Shown: in pieces, positions 44,833-53,498 of the stretch
How positions within the stretch are numbered: the stretch's first letter is position 1
Layout of the letters: every line of letters begins with the position of its first letter
NCBI RefSeq assembly: GCF_003327285.1
Contig: NZ_KZ848476.1
Location: 62,001 to 126,000 of the forward strand
DNA from: Microbacterium sorbitolivorans
Lineage (GTDB): Bacteria > Actinomycetota > Actinomycetes > Actinomycetales > Microbacteriaceae
Reading direction: 5' to 3'
DNA length: 64,000 bases
The notes under the pieces: generated by a model
Seen by the model: only the letters and a program-made list of their open reading frames with translations
Database searches by the model: none
What the model was told of the DNA's origin: nothing
Translations under genes and position numbers: made by a program

Positions 44833-45109
44833 CAGATCGTCGGTCCAAAACAGAAGGGGGCTCACCGTTCCCGCTACGTGTTGGCGATCGTCTTGCGGGA
44901 CGCCGTCCCGCAGCCATCGCTCCGGAGCCACAACGACGGGGCCGCCATCAAGCGTCGGAAGATCCCCGCCAATGAGCGGACGAAGTCACACGACAGGGGT
45001 GCCGTTAACGCTCGTCGCAACCACGAATCGGCAGGCGTTTTTGGTGGAGGTTGGGTTGATTGACAGCCGGTCGACGTTATGGTCTTGCAACCAGTGGAAT
45101 AATTGCCGC

Positions 45110-45700
45110 ATGATTCGCGTCGTGCTGTTCGACCTCGACGGCGTCATTCGTCACTTCGATCGGGATTACACGACCGGCATAGAGCTCAGACACGGGCTGG
45201 CTCCCGGGTCTCTCGAAGGCATCGCTTTCGCGAAACCATTGATTGAAGCGGTAACCACTGGTCGGATCTCCAGAGCCGAGTGGATCCGACAGGTCGGTGA
45301 CCGTGCCGGTAGCGTCCAGGCTGCTGACGAGTGGGGAGTCCAACCTGCAGCCCTAGACGTCGCCGTCTTGGAGTTGGCCGACAAGGTGCGCAGCCTTGGT
45401 CTTCGAACGGCAGTGCTCACGAACGGTACGGACACCATCCCCGCGGAGGTCGCTGCGATGGGCATTGCGAAGAGGTTTGATGCGATCTTCAACTCGGCGG
45501 ACATCGGCTTCACGAAGCCAGATGTGCGTGCCTTCAGACACGTCTTGGATGCACTTGACGTGGGACCAGGCGAGATCTTCTTCACAGATGACTCTGCATC
45601 GAATCGTTCCGGTGCTGCCAGTCTCTCGATGCGCACCCATTTGTTCGAGGGCGTCGAAGGCCTTCGAACTCGGCTCATCGCCGAGGGCGTCGCAGTTTGA
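45110..45700 (+). CDS. HAD-superfamily hydrolase
   Basis: 196 residues: motif I LFDLDGVIRHFD, motif II VLTNGTDTI, motif III near IGFTKPDVRAF, motif IV FFTDDSASN. A HAD-IA type phosphatase. The ATG at 45110 starts the family match. It stands alone in the island; the 277-base gap before it holds only a short hairpin (44894-44912) and no convincing gene. Third-position GC is lower than in flanking genes. Confidence 0.87.
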   Translation: MIRVVLFDLDGVIRHFDRDYTTGIELRHGLAPGSLEGIAFAKPLIEAVTTGRISRAEWIRQVGDRAGSVQAADEWGVQPAALDVAVLELADKVRSLGLRTAVLTNGTDTIPAEVAAMGIAKRFDAIFNSADIGFTKPDVRAFRHVLDALDVGPGEIFFTDDSASNRSGAASLSMRTHLFEGVEGLRTRLIAEGVAV

Positions 45701-45755
45701 GCAACACGGCTCACACCCATTCGGCGTAGAAGGTGATGTTTGAGCACCTGCCGAT

Positions 45756-45770
45756 AACGATCGTTTCCGG
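45756..45770. repeat. palindromic repeat, copy 1
   Basis: AACGATCGTTTCCGG in the gap between the HAD and DUF402 genes. Its core AACGATCGTT is a perfect palindrome. The same 15 bases recur at 46536. GCCTGCCGGAAGC, about 30 bases further on, also recurs near the second copy (about 46452). Confidence 0.7.
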
Positions 45771-45861
45771 CAGAACGAACGTGCCGCGCGCTGGCGCCTG
45801 CCGGAAGCGACTCTTGAATCGGAGACGCAACGGGCACGACCGTCACCCATAGGCTCTTTTC

Positions 45862-46416
45862 ATGAATGTGCAGCGTCCGACCCCCGGAACGATCGTCCGC
45901 ATGCAATGGCGCAAGTGGGATGGCTCTCTGCACTGGGGTGGGCAGTGTGTCTATCTTGGTTCGGATGACCGCGGTGATTGGCTTGGGAAGAAAACCGGGT
46001 GGAGGTACACGCGCCCGGGGGCAGAGTACACGGCGGAGAATATTGCCGTCACGTTGCTCCCGGTTGGGCATGCCGATCATACGGTGACCTTCAACCGGCG
46101 GCACCCGCGGGCACTCGGCGTATATGTCGATCTCGCACATGCTCTTCGATGGGAGCACTCCGGGCTGGTGACCGGTATCGACATGGACCTTGATGTCGTT
46201 CAACGGTTCGACGACCGTGGAATCTACATCGATGACGGCGATGAGTGGCTGGAGAACCAGTGCCGGTACAAGTATCCGCTCGACGTCATCTCCCATCTCG
46301 AAACGCTCGCGATCTCCTTGGAGCGTCGATTGCGTGCTCACGTATCGCCGTTCGACGGCCCGACAGCCGACGCGTGGTTAGACCATTTGGAGGCGGCCGC
46401 AGTTATGCCAGGTTGA
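45862..46416 (+). CDS. DUF402 (FomD-like) protein
   Basis: 184 residues. The centre and end, VTGIDMDLDVV then GIYIDDGDEWLENQCRYKYP, are the Asp-rich metal-binding pattern of DUF402/FomD nucleotide hydrolases, with an N-terminal beta domain (WDGSLHWGGQCVYLGSDDRG). FomD splits a CMP-linked phosphonate; other members act on nucleoside diphosphates. Substrate here unknown. It lies alone in the island between the two copies of the palindromic repeat. Confidence 0.83.
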   Translation: MNVQRPTPGTIVRMQWRKWDGSLHWGGQCVYLGSDDRGDWLGKKTGWRYTRPGAEYTAENIAVTLLPVGHADHTVTFNRRHPRALGVYVDLAHALRWEHSGLVTGIDMDLDVVQRFDDRGIYIDDGDEWLENQCRYKYPLDVISHLETLAISLERRLRAHVSPFDGPTADAWLDHLEAAAVMPG

Positions 46417-46534
46417 GGGCGGCGGCCCCAGTCACGGACTCGTGCAATCGCAGCCTGCCGGAAGCCGGTGATAGCTGGCGGTTATGGCGGGCGTTTGCGG
46501 GGTCAGCGCACGGACTTTTGCCCCGACCCTCCAG

Positions 46535-46557
46535 AAACGATCGTTTCCGGCGGAAGC
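46535..46557. repeat. palindromic repeat, copy 2
   Basis: AAACGATCGTTTCCGG then CGGAAGC; with the preceding G the core GAAACGATCGTTTC is a 14-base perfect palindrome. It shares 15 bases with 45756 and the 14-mer GTTTCCGGCGGAAG with 54820. The 189-base gap holding it has no gene. Confidence 0.7.
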
Positions 46558-46605
46558 ATAAGCGGTGTGACGCGGCTTTGAGCCCAGCTCCTATGCTCTT
46601 ATCTC

Positions 46606-47295
46606 ATGAGTTATCTCGCTATCGTCGAACGCTTCGTCTCACATCACTTTCCGCACGCGAGTGTCGCGCTGCTCGCGGGAAGCACGGCTCGCGGAACGAG
46701 GACCTCGACCAGCGACATCGACCTTCTCCTTCTCGGTGAAGAGATCTTCGCCGACGACCGCACGAGCCTGGCGGCGACGTACCGCTTCGAGGACGAGATC
46801 TTTGAGGTCTTCGCGTATACCGAAGCGGGCTTCACGGTCTGGGCGAACCGCGGGTTCGAACAGCATCGACCAGTGATTGTCCAGATGCTTATTGATGGGA
46901 TCGCTGTCCGTGGCGCAACCGAACACGAGAGGTACAAACACGAGTGGTCTTCTAAATACGCGGCTGGGCCGAGCCTTGACCCTGCGGAAGCAACGTTCCG
47001 TCGTTACGTCATAACGGACTTGCTGGATGACTATCGTGACGCAACCGACCCGGTTGAACGTCACATACTTGCGGCCCTCCTCTACGAGAAAACGGCTGAA
47101 CTCATACTGCTCTCGAACTCGCGTTGGATCGGCGCGGGCAAGTACCTCCCGCGACGGCTCACAGAGTTCGATCCAGATCGCGCTTCCGCTTTGGCCACTC
47201 CCCTAACGGAGAGTCAGCACGATCGTTTTGCGACTCAGATCGAGATCGAACTCGACCGTGCTGGAGGTCGCGTTCAGGAGGGCTTCCATCGATAG
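46606..47295 (+). CDS. nucleotidyltransferase-domain protein
   Basis: 229 residues. The catalytic strand-loop GSTARGTRTSTSDIDLLLLG is the GSx(9-12)DxD signature of the Pol-beta-like superfamily (kanamycin nucleotidyltransferase/MNT type). The C-terminal half is helical. It could modify an aminoglycoside, a protein or a tRNA. No HEPN toxin gene is adjacent, so a MNT-HEPN pair is not supported. The last residues abut the IS3 remnant and may have been altered by it. Confidence 0.8.
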   Translation: MSYLAIVERFVSHHFPHASVALLAGSTARGTRTSTSDIDLLLLGEEIFADDRTSLAATYRFEDEIFEVFAYTEAGFTVWANRGFEQHRPVIVQMLIDGIAVRGATEHERYKHEWSSKYAAGPSLDPAEATFRRYVITDLLDDYRDATDPVERHILAALLYEKTAELILLSNSRWIGAGKYLPRRLTEFDPDRASALATPLTESQHDRFATQIEIELDRAGGRVQEGFHR

Positions 47296-47640
47296 CTCAT
47301 CGCGCTGCTGCCGCGCCGACGCCGAACGCGCTTTCGTGGCCCGGTATCCGCGGGGGGGTAAGGAACCCCACCTCGGCCTGCCGCATCACACGGCACACGA
47401 GCTCGACCCCGAAACGACCACGCATCTTGTCGACGAACGCGATCATCTCTACGAGGGGCGGCCGAGCTCGGTCGCGAACAACATGCTCGCTGACCGGAGG
47501 ATCTCGTTCGCCTTCTCCAACTCGGCGATCTGCTTCTTCAACCGCATACCCGACATCAACAAGCAGACGCACCTCATCCCCGAGGCCGTCGACGCCGCCC
47601 AAGAAGCACTCCTCATCGGACGATAATCGACGCGGGAACC
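47296..47640 (-). mobile_element. decayed IS3-family fragment
   Basis: Minus-strand fragments of orfA (RLKKQIAELEKANEILRSAS then MLFATELGRPS, about 47449-47560) and the start of orfB (EMIAFVDKMRGRFGVELVCR then GFLTP). OrfB is then frameshifted at a run of Cs near 47355 (RGYRATKARSASA in the next frame) and stops at about 47300. No ends or full catalytic domain remain. It marks the right edge of the island and differs from the IS3 at 42166. Confidence 0.75.
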
Positions 47641-47668
47641 ACGACACTTATCGCTGCAAGTCATAAAC

Positions 47669-47713
47669 AAAAAGTGGGGTGGGTGTCCGTAACGAGACAC
47701 TCACCCCCCCTTT
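47669..47713 (-). terminator. terminator of the azt operon
   Basis: On the minus strand GAGTGTC pairs with GACACCC inside a longer G-rich/C-rich stem (GGGTGAGTGTC with GACACCCACCC), followed by ACTTTTTG. It lies 12 bases after aztD. Confidence 0.8.
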
Positions 47714-47724
47714 CGTGCGTCAGC

Positions 47725-48945
47725 TTAGAGGTTGACCGCGACCTCGTTCGGGAACGACGAGAGCTCCTCGCCCTCGGTGATGATCTCGCCCGTAGTCAGG
47801 TCGACCGACACGAGGCGCTGGTTCTCGACGTCGACGACGTAGGCGATGTCACCCACGGTGATCATGCCGGGGTGGGGCGTCTGCCAGTCGTCCGGTCCCT
47901 CCCACTCGCCGATGACGGGGAAGACCTCGCCCGTGAACTCCGACGTGGCCGGGTCGAACTCGTGGATCGATCCATCGGTCGCGAGCATGTAGAACAGTCC
48001 GTCGGGGCCGCGGCCCGCGCCGCGCCACGTGAACTCGACGTCGCCGAGGTTCACGACGTCGTAGGTCTCGGCCTCGGTGTCGATGACGGCGATGTTGTTC
48101 AGCAGGTAGCCCTCGTAGTCGGGGTCGTTCTTGTAGTCGCCGATCGCGATCGGGCTCTCCTCCGACACGTAGGCGTTGCCCATGCGGCCGAACTCGTCCG
48201 GCGCCGACAGCTTGATGAACTCGCCGTCCTTGAACATGAGGGCGCCGTTCTCGCAGCCGAAGATGGCGACCTCGCCGGCAGCGGTGCCCTCGCCGTGGAT
48301 CGCGGGGCACTCGTTCGAGCTGGTGAGCTCGTGGTAATGGTCGTCGTGCGGCTCGAGCGCGATGGCGCCCGAGCGCGAGTCGGTCGTGCCGACGGAGGTG
48401 ACGAGCGTGCCGTCGCTCAGCACGATCGAGACGCCGTGGTGGGCGTCGGGTGCCTCGTACTGCTGAATCTCGGGCAGGGCGCCGTTCGATTCGATGAGCG
48501 CGTCGGTGTCGAGGATGGTCGTCTCGCCCCAGCCGTCCGAGAACAGCACGGTCTTGCCCGCGTGGCGCACGACGTGGCCGGCCGCGTCGGCGGGAAAGAG
48601 CGTGTCGGTGAGGGCGGGCTCGGCGGTGTCGAGAACCTGGAAGCCCTCGGAGGTCGTCACAAAGACGTTGCGGCCGTCGCCCACGGCGTTCACGCGGGTG
48701 AAGTCCTCCGTCGGAAACGTCTCGATGATCTGCAGCGTGGCGGCGTCGAGGACGGCCACCTCGCCCTCGAGCGAGACGGCGACCCGCGATCCTGGGGCGA
48801 CGTCTGCCGCGGTGGCGGCGGAGGTGGAGGAGGATGCGGGCTCGGACGCGGCGGGCTCGGCGGCCCCGTCGGACGCGCAGCCCGCGGCGAGCAGAGCGAT
48901 GGCTGTGAGTGCGCTGCCTGCGAGGAGTCGTTGCTTGATGGACAT
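47725..48945 (-). CDS. aztD: zinc metallochaperone AztD
   Basis: A 406-residue lipoprotein with signal peptide and lipobox LLAAGC. A beta-propeller-like body follows with His-rich sites: APDAHHGVS and LEPHDDHYHELTSSNECP (about 225-245), which match the zinc-binding loops of AztD, and PAIHGEG. AztD hands zinc to the receptor AztC outside the membrane. The start at 48945 is chosen for AAAGGAAAAC before the ATG. Last gene of the minus-strand azt operon. Confidence 0.92.
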   Translation of the reverse strand: MSIKQRLLAGSALTAIALLAAGCASDGAAEPAASEPASSSTSAATAADVAPGSRVAVSLEGEVAVLDAATLQIIETFPTEDFTRVNAVGDGRNVFVTTSEGFQVLDTAEPALTDTLFPADAAGHVVRHAGKTVLFSDGWGETTILDTDALIESNGALPEIQQYEAPDAHHGVSIVLSDGTLVTSVGTTDSRSGAIALEPHDDHYHELTSSNECPAIHGEGTAAGEVAIFGCENGALMFKDGEFIKLSAPDEFGRMGNAYVSEESPIAIGDYKNDPDYEGYLLNNIAVIDTEAETYDVVNLGDVEFTWRGAGRGPDGLFYMLATDGSIHEFDPATSEFTGEVFPVIGEWEGPDDWQTPHPGMITVGDIAYVVDVENQRLVSVDLTTGEIITEGEELSSFPNEVAVNL

Positions 48946-48971
48946 GTTTTCCTTTCGAAAGGGAGCCCGGA

Positions 48972-49859
48972 TCACGGGCTCAGGCCCTCGGTAATGCGCT
49001 CGGTGTTCGAACGCATCATGGCGAGATAGGTATCGGCACCGCCGCCTTCGGCGGTGAGGGATTCGGTGAAGAGCTCGACGACGTCGACGTCGATATCGGC
49101 CTCCGAGCTCAAGACCTGCATGAGGCGGTCGGGCTGCGACGACTCCGCGAAGATCGCCGGAACGCCGCTCGATTCGATCGCGCTCACCAGCTCGGCGAGG
49201 TCGGCCGCGGAGGGCGACGCAAGCGTGGATCCGCCCGGGATCGCGGCGCCGATGAGCTCGAACCCGAAGCGGTCGGCGAGGTAGCCGAACACGTGGTGGT
49301 TCGTGATGAGCGCGCGGTGTTCGGCGGGGATCGTCGCGAACTCGGCCGTCATCTCGGCGTCGAGCTCGTCGAGCTCCGCGAGGTACGCGTCGGCCTCGCT
49401 CTCGATGCCGAGCGAGTCGAGCTCGTCGCCGAGCGCCGCCACGACGTCGACCATGCGGGCGGGGTCTGTCCAGAAGTGCGGATCCGGCCCGCTCGCCTCC
49501 CCGGTGTAGGGCAGGACGTCGATGTGGTCGGCGGCGACGAACCGGTCGACGCCGGCGGCGCCCGCGGCCTCGAGGTGCTGCTCGACGCCCTCCTCGAGCC
49601 CGAGCCCGCTCGAGACGACGAGGTCGGCGCTCTGCAGCTTCGCGGCCTCCTGCGCCGAGATCTCGAACGAGTGCGGATCCGCGTTCGGCTTCATGAGGGT
49701 CGTCACCTCGGCGACATTGCCGACGAGCTGGCGCGTCACGTCGCCGAGGATGTTCGTCGTGACGACGATCTGGGGCTTCTCGCCGCCCGAGGCGTCGGCG
49801 CCGCAGCCCGCGAGGCCGAGGACCGCGAGGGCGGCGAGGCCCGCTCCGGCGGCCCTCAT
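48972..49859 (-). CDS. aztC: zinc ABC transporter substrate-binding lipoprotein AztC
   Basis: A 295-residue cluster A-I metal receptor. Lipobox LAGC; metal ligands in NADPHSFE, GPDPHFWTDP, LITNHHVFGYLADRFGFELI and the late acid in FAESSQPDRL. It lacks the long His-rich loop of ZnuA, as is usual for AztC, which is loaded by AztD. It overlaps the AztD-like gene upstream by ATGA (49856-49859). Confidence 0.93.
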   Translation of the reverse strand: MRAAGAGLAALAVLGLAGCGADASGGEKPQIVVTTNILGDVTRQLVGNVAEVTTLMKPNADPHSFEISAQEAAKLQSADLVVSSGLGLEEGVEQHLEAAGAAGVDRFVAADHIDVLPYTGEASGPDPHFWTDPARMVDVVAALGDELDSLGIESEADAYLAELDELDAEMTAEFATIPAEHRALITNHHVFGYLADRFGFELIGAAIPGGSTLASPSAADLAELVSAIESSGVPAIFAESSQPDRLMQVLSSEADIDVDVVELFTESLTAEGGGADTYLAMMRSNTERITEGLSP

Positions 49860-51055
49860 CGGCCGACCTCCGTGCCGACGGCGAGGCCCGCCGCGGGTGC
49901 GAGCTCGCGGGCGATGCGCGCGCCGTCGCGGTAGTCGATCTCGTAGACGAGGCCCGACTCGGGCGCGGTCAGGTACGCGCGCTGGATGTCGACGACGAGC
50001 GTCGACGCCTCATCGGCGATGGGCTCGGTGGCCCCGCGCTCGGATCCGTCGGGCCCGTACACGTGCAACACGCCCTCGTCGTCGATCGCGAGCACGTTGT
50101 CGTCGTTGTCGTCGGCCGCGATGACGGTGCGCAGCGTCGCGTCGACGTCGACGTGCGTCCAGGCCTTCGCGCGGGTGTCGAGCAGCCAGAAGCCGTTCTC
50201 GCCCGAGAGTGCAGACACCGTCGGGCGGCCCTTGCGGCCGTCGAAGGCGGTCGCGCGCTCGAAGCCCTCGGGCGCCTCGATCATCTCCATGCTCACGGAT
50301 CCGGAATCGCTCGTCGCGAGCAGCGCCCCGTCGGCGCACCCGATTACGGTGCCGACGCGGGTCGCGATCGCGCCCGACGGATCCTCGCAGGCGACCGCGT
50401 CGCCCTGCGGCTCGCCGCTGGCGTCGTAGACGCGGGCCTCGGACCCGGCCGCGACGATTGCGTGATCGCCCGCGGGGGCGACGACACCCGAATCCTCGCC
50501 CGTGTCGATGCGGAACCACTCCGATACCTCGCCCTCGTCGAGGGCGGCCATGTCGAGGGCGACGGCGGTGCCGTCGGCGAAGAACATGCCGGTGGCGCCC
50601 TGGGTCGAGAGCTGCGGCGGCGTGATCGAGACGGGGCCGGAGCCCTCGACCGAGCCGCGCACCGACGGCGTCGTGCGGTAGAAGTGGAAGTGGTCGCCGT
50701 GGTCCCAGCTCCAGGCGCCGCCGTCGACGATGTCGATGCCGGAGGCGGTGGTGACGAAGCCGTAGCGGCCCTCGCTGGCGAGCGCCTCGGGGGCGCCGAT
50801 CTGACCGATCGAGGTCTCTTCCTCCGACACGAGGTCGATGAGGCTGGCCTCGCCGCTGGCGGAGATCGTGAGGATGCCGTTCTGCGGCTCGCCGATCTCC
50901 TCGGCGCCGGCGCGGGCACCGTGCCCCGACTCGGTGGCCTCGGGTTCGACGGCGGGATCCGCGCTCGGCGCGGGCTGGTTGGCAGGCGCCTCCGCGGCGC
51001 ATCCGGTGAGAAGGGTGATGGCCGCGGTCGCGGCGATCAGGGAACGACGGATCAT
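49856..51055 (-). CDS. AztD-like lipoprotein (second metallochaperone candidate)
   Basis: A 399-residue lipoprotein (IAATAAITLLTGC lipobox) with a propeller-like body. The His-rich loop WSWDHGDHFHFYR (about 145-160) is like the zinc loop of AztD. It otherwise differs from the aztD at 47725, so it is a paralogue or a distinct subfamily. It lies between aztB and aztC with ATGA overlaps at both ends, so it is translated in step with them. A second metallochaperone or a zinc store at the membrane is inferred. Confidence 0.82.
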   Translation of the reverse strand: MIRRSLIAATAAITLLTGCAAEAPANQPAPSADPAVEPEATESGHGARAGAEEIGEPQNGILTISASGEASLIDLVSEEETSIGQIGAPEALASEGRYGFVTTASGIDIVDGGAWSWDHGDHFHFYRTTPSVRGSVEGSGPVSITPPQLSTQGATGMFFADGTAVALDMAALDEGEVSEWFRIDTGEDSGVVAPAGDHAIVAAGSEARVYDASGEPQGDAVACEDPSGAIATRVGTVIGCADGALLATSDSGSVSMEMIEAPEGFERATAFDGRKGRPTVSALSGENGFWLLDTRAKAWTHVDVDATLRTVIAADDNDDNVLAIDDEGVLHVYGPDGSERGATEPIADEASTLVVDIQRAYLTAPESGLVYEIDYRDGARIARELAPAAGLAVGTEVGR

Positions 51056-51924
51056 GAAACGCTTTCCGGAACGGGGGTACGGGATTCGAGTGCGTGGGTG
51101 CGCGAGGCGGATCGCTGCACGGCGCTCGCCGCGGCGGCCGAGAGCGCCGTGAGGGCGATGGCGGATCCGGCGATCGAGGGGCCCGCGGCGGTCGCGGCGT
51201 GCCACGACACGAGCAGGCCCACCACGACCGAGACCATGCCGAAGGCGGCGGCGAGGATCATGGTCGAGACGATCGACCGGGTCCAGCGGCCCGCGGCGAC
51301 CGCGGGGGCGATGAGCATGCCGACGACGAGCAGGGTGCCGACGGCCTGGTACGAGGCGACGACGGCGAGGGTCACGAGGGCCGTGAGGGCGATGTGCGCG
51401 AGGCGCGGGCGCAGGCCGAGCGTCGTCGCGATGCGGTCGTCGAACGCCGCCGCGACGAACGCGCGGTGCAGCAGCGCCGCGAGCACGAGGGTGACGACGA
51501 GGGCGGCGAGTAGCGTTGCGAGGTCGAGCCACGAGACAGCGAGCACGTCGCCGAAGAGCATGACGGTCGCGTCGGTCGCGAAGCTCCCGGAGTGCGACAC
51601 GATGATGACGCCGAGCGAGAGCATGCCGACGAACAGCAGGCCGATGCTCGTGTCGTACGAGAGCTTGCCCCGGCGCTGCAGCATGCCGATCGCCCCGCTC
51701 ATCGCGGCGGCGCTGACGGCGGCGCCGATGATCGGGGGAACGCCGACGAGGGTCGCGATCGCGACGCCGGGCAGCATGCCGTGGCCGATCGCCTCGCCGA
51801 GGAACGCCATGCCGCGCACGACGACCCAGGTTCCGACGACCGCGCAGATGGCGGCGATCAGCAGGCCGCCGAGCAGCGCGCGAACCATGAAATCTGCGGA
51901 GAAGGGGGAGACAAGCCAAGACAC
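51052..51924 (-). CDS. aztB: zinc ABC transporter permease AztB
   Basis: A 290-residue ABC-3 type permease with eight or so membrane segments (VRALLGGLLIAAICAVVGTW; GMAFLGEAIGHGMLPGVAIA; MLIAPAVAAGRWTRSI). The GTG at 51924 is chosen because SWLVSPFSADFMVRALLG is the usual AztB start; an ATG at 51888 would cut it. Divergent from aztA across a 51-base gap with a Zur-like site. Confidence 0.93.
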   Translation of the reverse strand: MSWLVSPFSADFMVRALLGGLLIAAICAVVGTWVVVRGMAFLGEAIGHGMLPGVAIATLVGVPPIIGAAVSAAAMSGAIGMLQRRGKLSYDTSIGLLFVGMLSLGVIIVSHSGSFATDATVMLFGDVLAVSWLDLATLLAALVVTLVLAALLHRAFVAAAFDDRIATTLGLRPRLAHIALTALVTLAVVASYQAVGTLLVVGMLIAPAVAAGRWTRSIVSTMILAAAFGMVSVVVGLLVSWHAATAAGPSIAGSAIALTALSAAAASAVQRSASRTHALESRTPVPESVS

Positions 51925-51946
51925 GAGAAACGAGCCTATACGTAAA

Positions 51947-51961
51947 CGGTAACGGTTATCA
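51947..51961. promoter_or_regulatory. Zur-like operator
   Basis: On the minus strand TGATAAC-C-GTTACCG, a 7-1-7 imperfect palindrome close to the actinobacterial Zur pattern TGATAACNNTTATCA. It lies between the divergent aztA and aztB genes, where a zinc-loaded repressor would shut both. Confidence 0.65.
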
Positions 51962-51975
51962 ATTACAGTGGAGGC

Positions 51976-52590
<615 letters not shown>

Positions 52591-52619
52591 GCACCGCGGG
52601 GCTGTGGGATCCTGGAGGG

Positions 52620-53498
52620 ATGTTCACGAGCCCCCTCTCGGCCTCGCCGTATGAGGTCCTCGGCGTCGCGCCCTCCGCGACCGACGACGAGATCCGCCGC
52701 GCGTACCGCGGGAGGGCCCGGCACACCCACCCCGACGTCGGGGGAGACGCGGCCGAGTTCATCCAGGTGCAGCAGGCGTGGGAGCTGCTCGGATCCGCGG
52801 CCGCGCGCGCCGCCTACGACCGCGGCGCGGGCGAGACGAGCTGGGCGAGGCGCGAGCGCGCCCGGCGCGGATCCCGCCTCGGGGCGAAGAGCTTCGGCAC
52901 GGCCGGCGGGTGGCGGCGCGAGCTCTACGCCCGCATGGTCGGGGAGTGGGCGGGCGACGCCGACGTGTACTCGTCGCGCATCGTGCGCGAGGCGCCGTGG
53001 GATCAGCGCCGCCTGCTCGCCGACGCGCTCGCTGAGGAGGCCACCGCGGCGGCGATCGATCAGATGGGCATCGGCTTCACCGCCTGGCACGGCATCGACC
53101 TCGGTGACGAGGTGCTCGACCACGTCGTGCTCGGGCCGACAGGGCTCTACGCGCTCACGTCCGAAGACTTCGGCGGGCCCGTGCGCTTCCGCGGCGGCGA
53201 GCCGATCGGATCCGGAACCTCGGGGCAGACGCCCGTCGACGACCTCGTGCGCCGAGCGCGGGCCGTGGCGCGGGCCGCGCGCGTGCGTTTCGGCGGCGCG
53301 ATCTTGATCCTCCCCGACGACGACCTCGGCGAGCCGGCGATCGTGCTCGGCGAGGCGCGCGGGATCCTCGTCGCGGCCGTTCGCCGGAGCGCGCTCTCGA
53401 TCGCGCTGCGCCAGGGGATCCCCGGCGCGCGCCCCGTCGGCGGTAACGAGGTCTTCGACGTGCGAACGCGCCTCGCGGCCGCCGTGCGGGTGCGCTAA
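52620..53498 (+). CDS. J-domain protein with NERD-like C-terminal domain
   Basis: 292 residues. The N-terminal 65 are a J-domain (SPYEVLGVAPSATDDEIRRA, HPD motif in HTHPDVGG), which stimulates DnaK. The rest (DHVVLGPTGLYALTSEDFGG, ARVRFGGAILILPD) resembles a NERD nuclease-like domain without clear catalytic residues. The ATG at 52620 follows GGAGGG. Its stop codon overlaps that of the convergent solute-binding gene (53495-53498). Client unknown. Confidence 0.78.
   Translation: MFTSPLSASPYEVLGVAPSATDDEIRRAYRGRARHTHPDVGGDAAEFIQVQQAWELLGSAAARAAYDRGAGETSWARRERARRGSRLGAKSFGTAGGWRRELYARMVGEWAGDADVYSSRIVREAPWDQRRLLADALAEEATAAAIDQMGIGFTAWHGIDLGDEVLDHVVLGPTGLYALTSEDFGGPVRFRGGEPIGSGTSGQTPVDDLVRRARAVARAARVRFGGAILILPDDDLGEPAIVLGEARGILVAAVRRSALSIALRQGIPGARPVGGNEVFDVRTRLAAAVRVR

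Noticed and set aside
44878..45063. A 61-codon open frame in the island gap
   Set aside because: No ribosome site, no recognisable motif; short enough to be chance.
46606..47295. An MNT-HEPN toxin-antitoxin pair
   Set aside because: The nucleotidyltransferase motif is present but no HEPN (Rx4-6H) gene is beside it.
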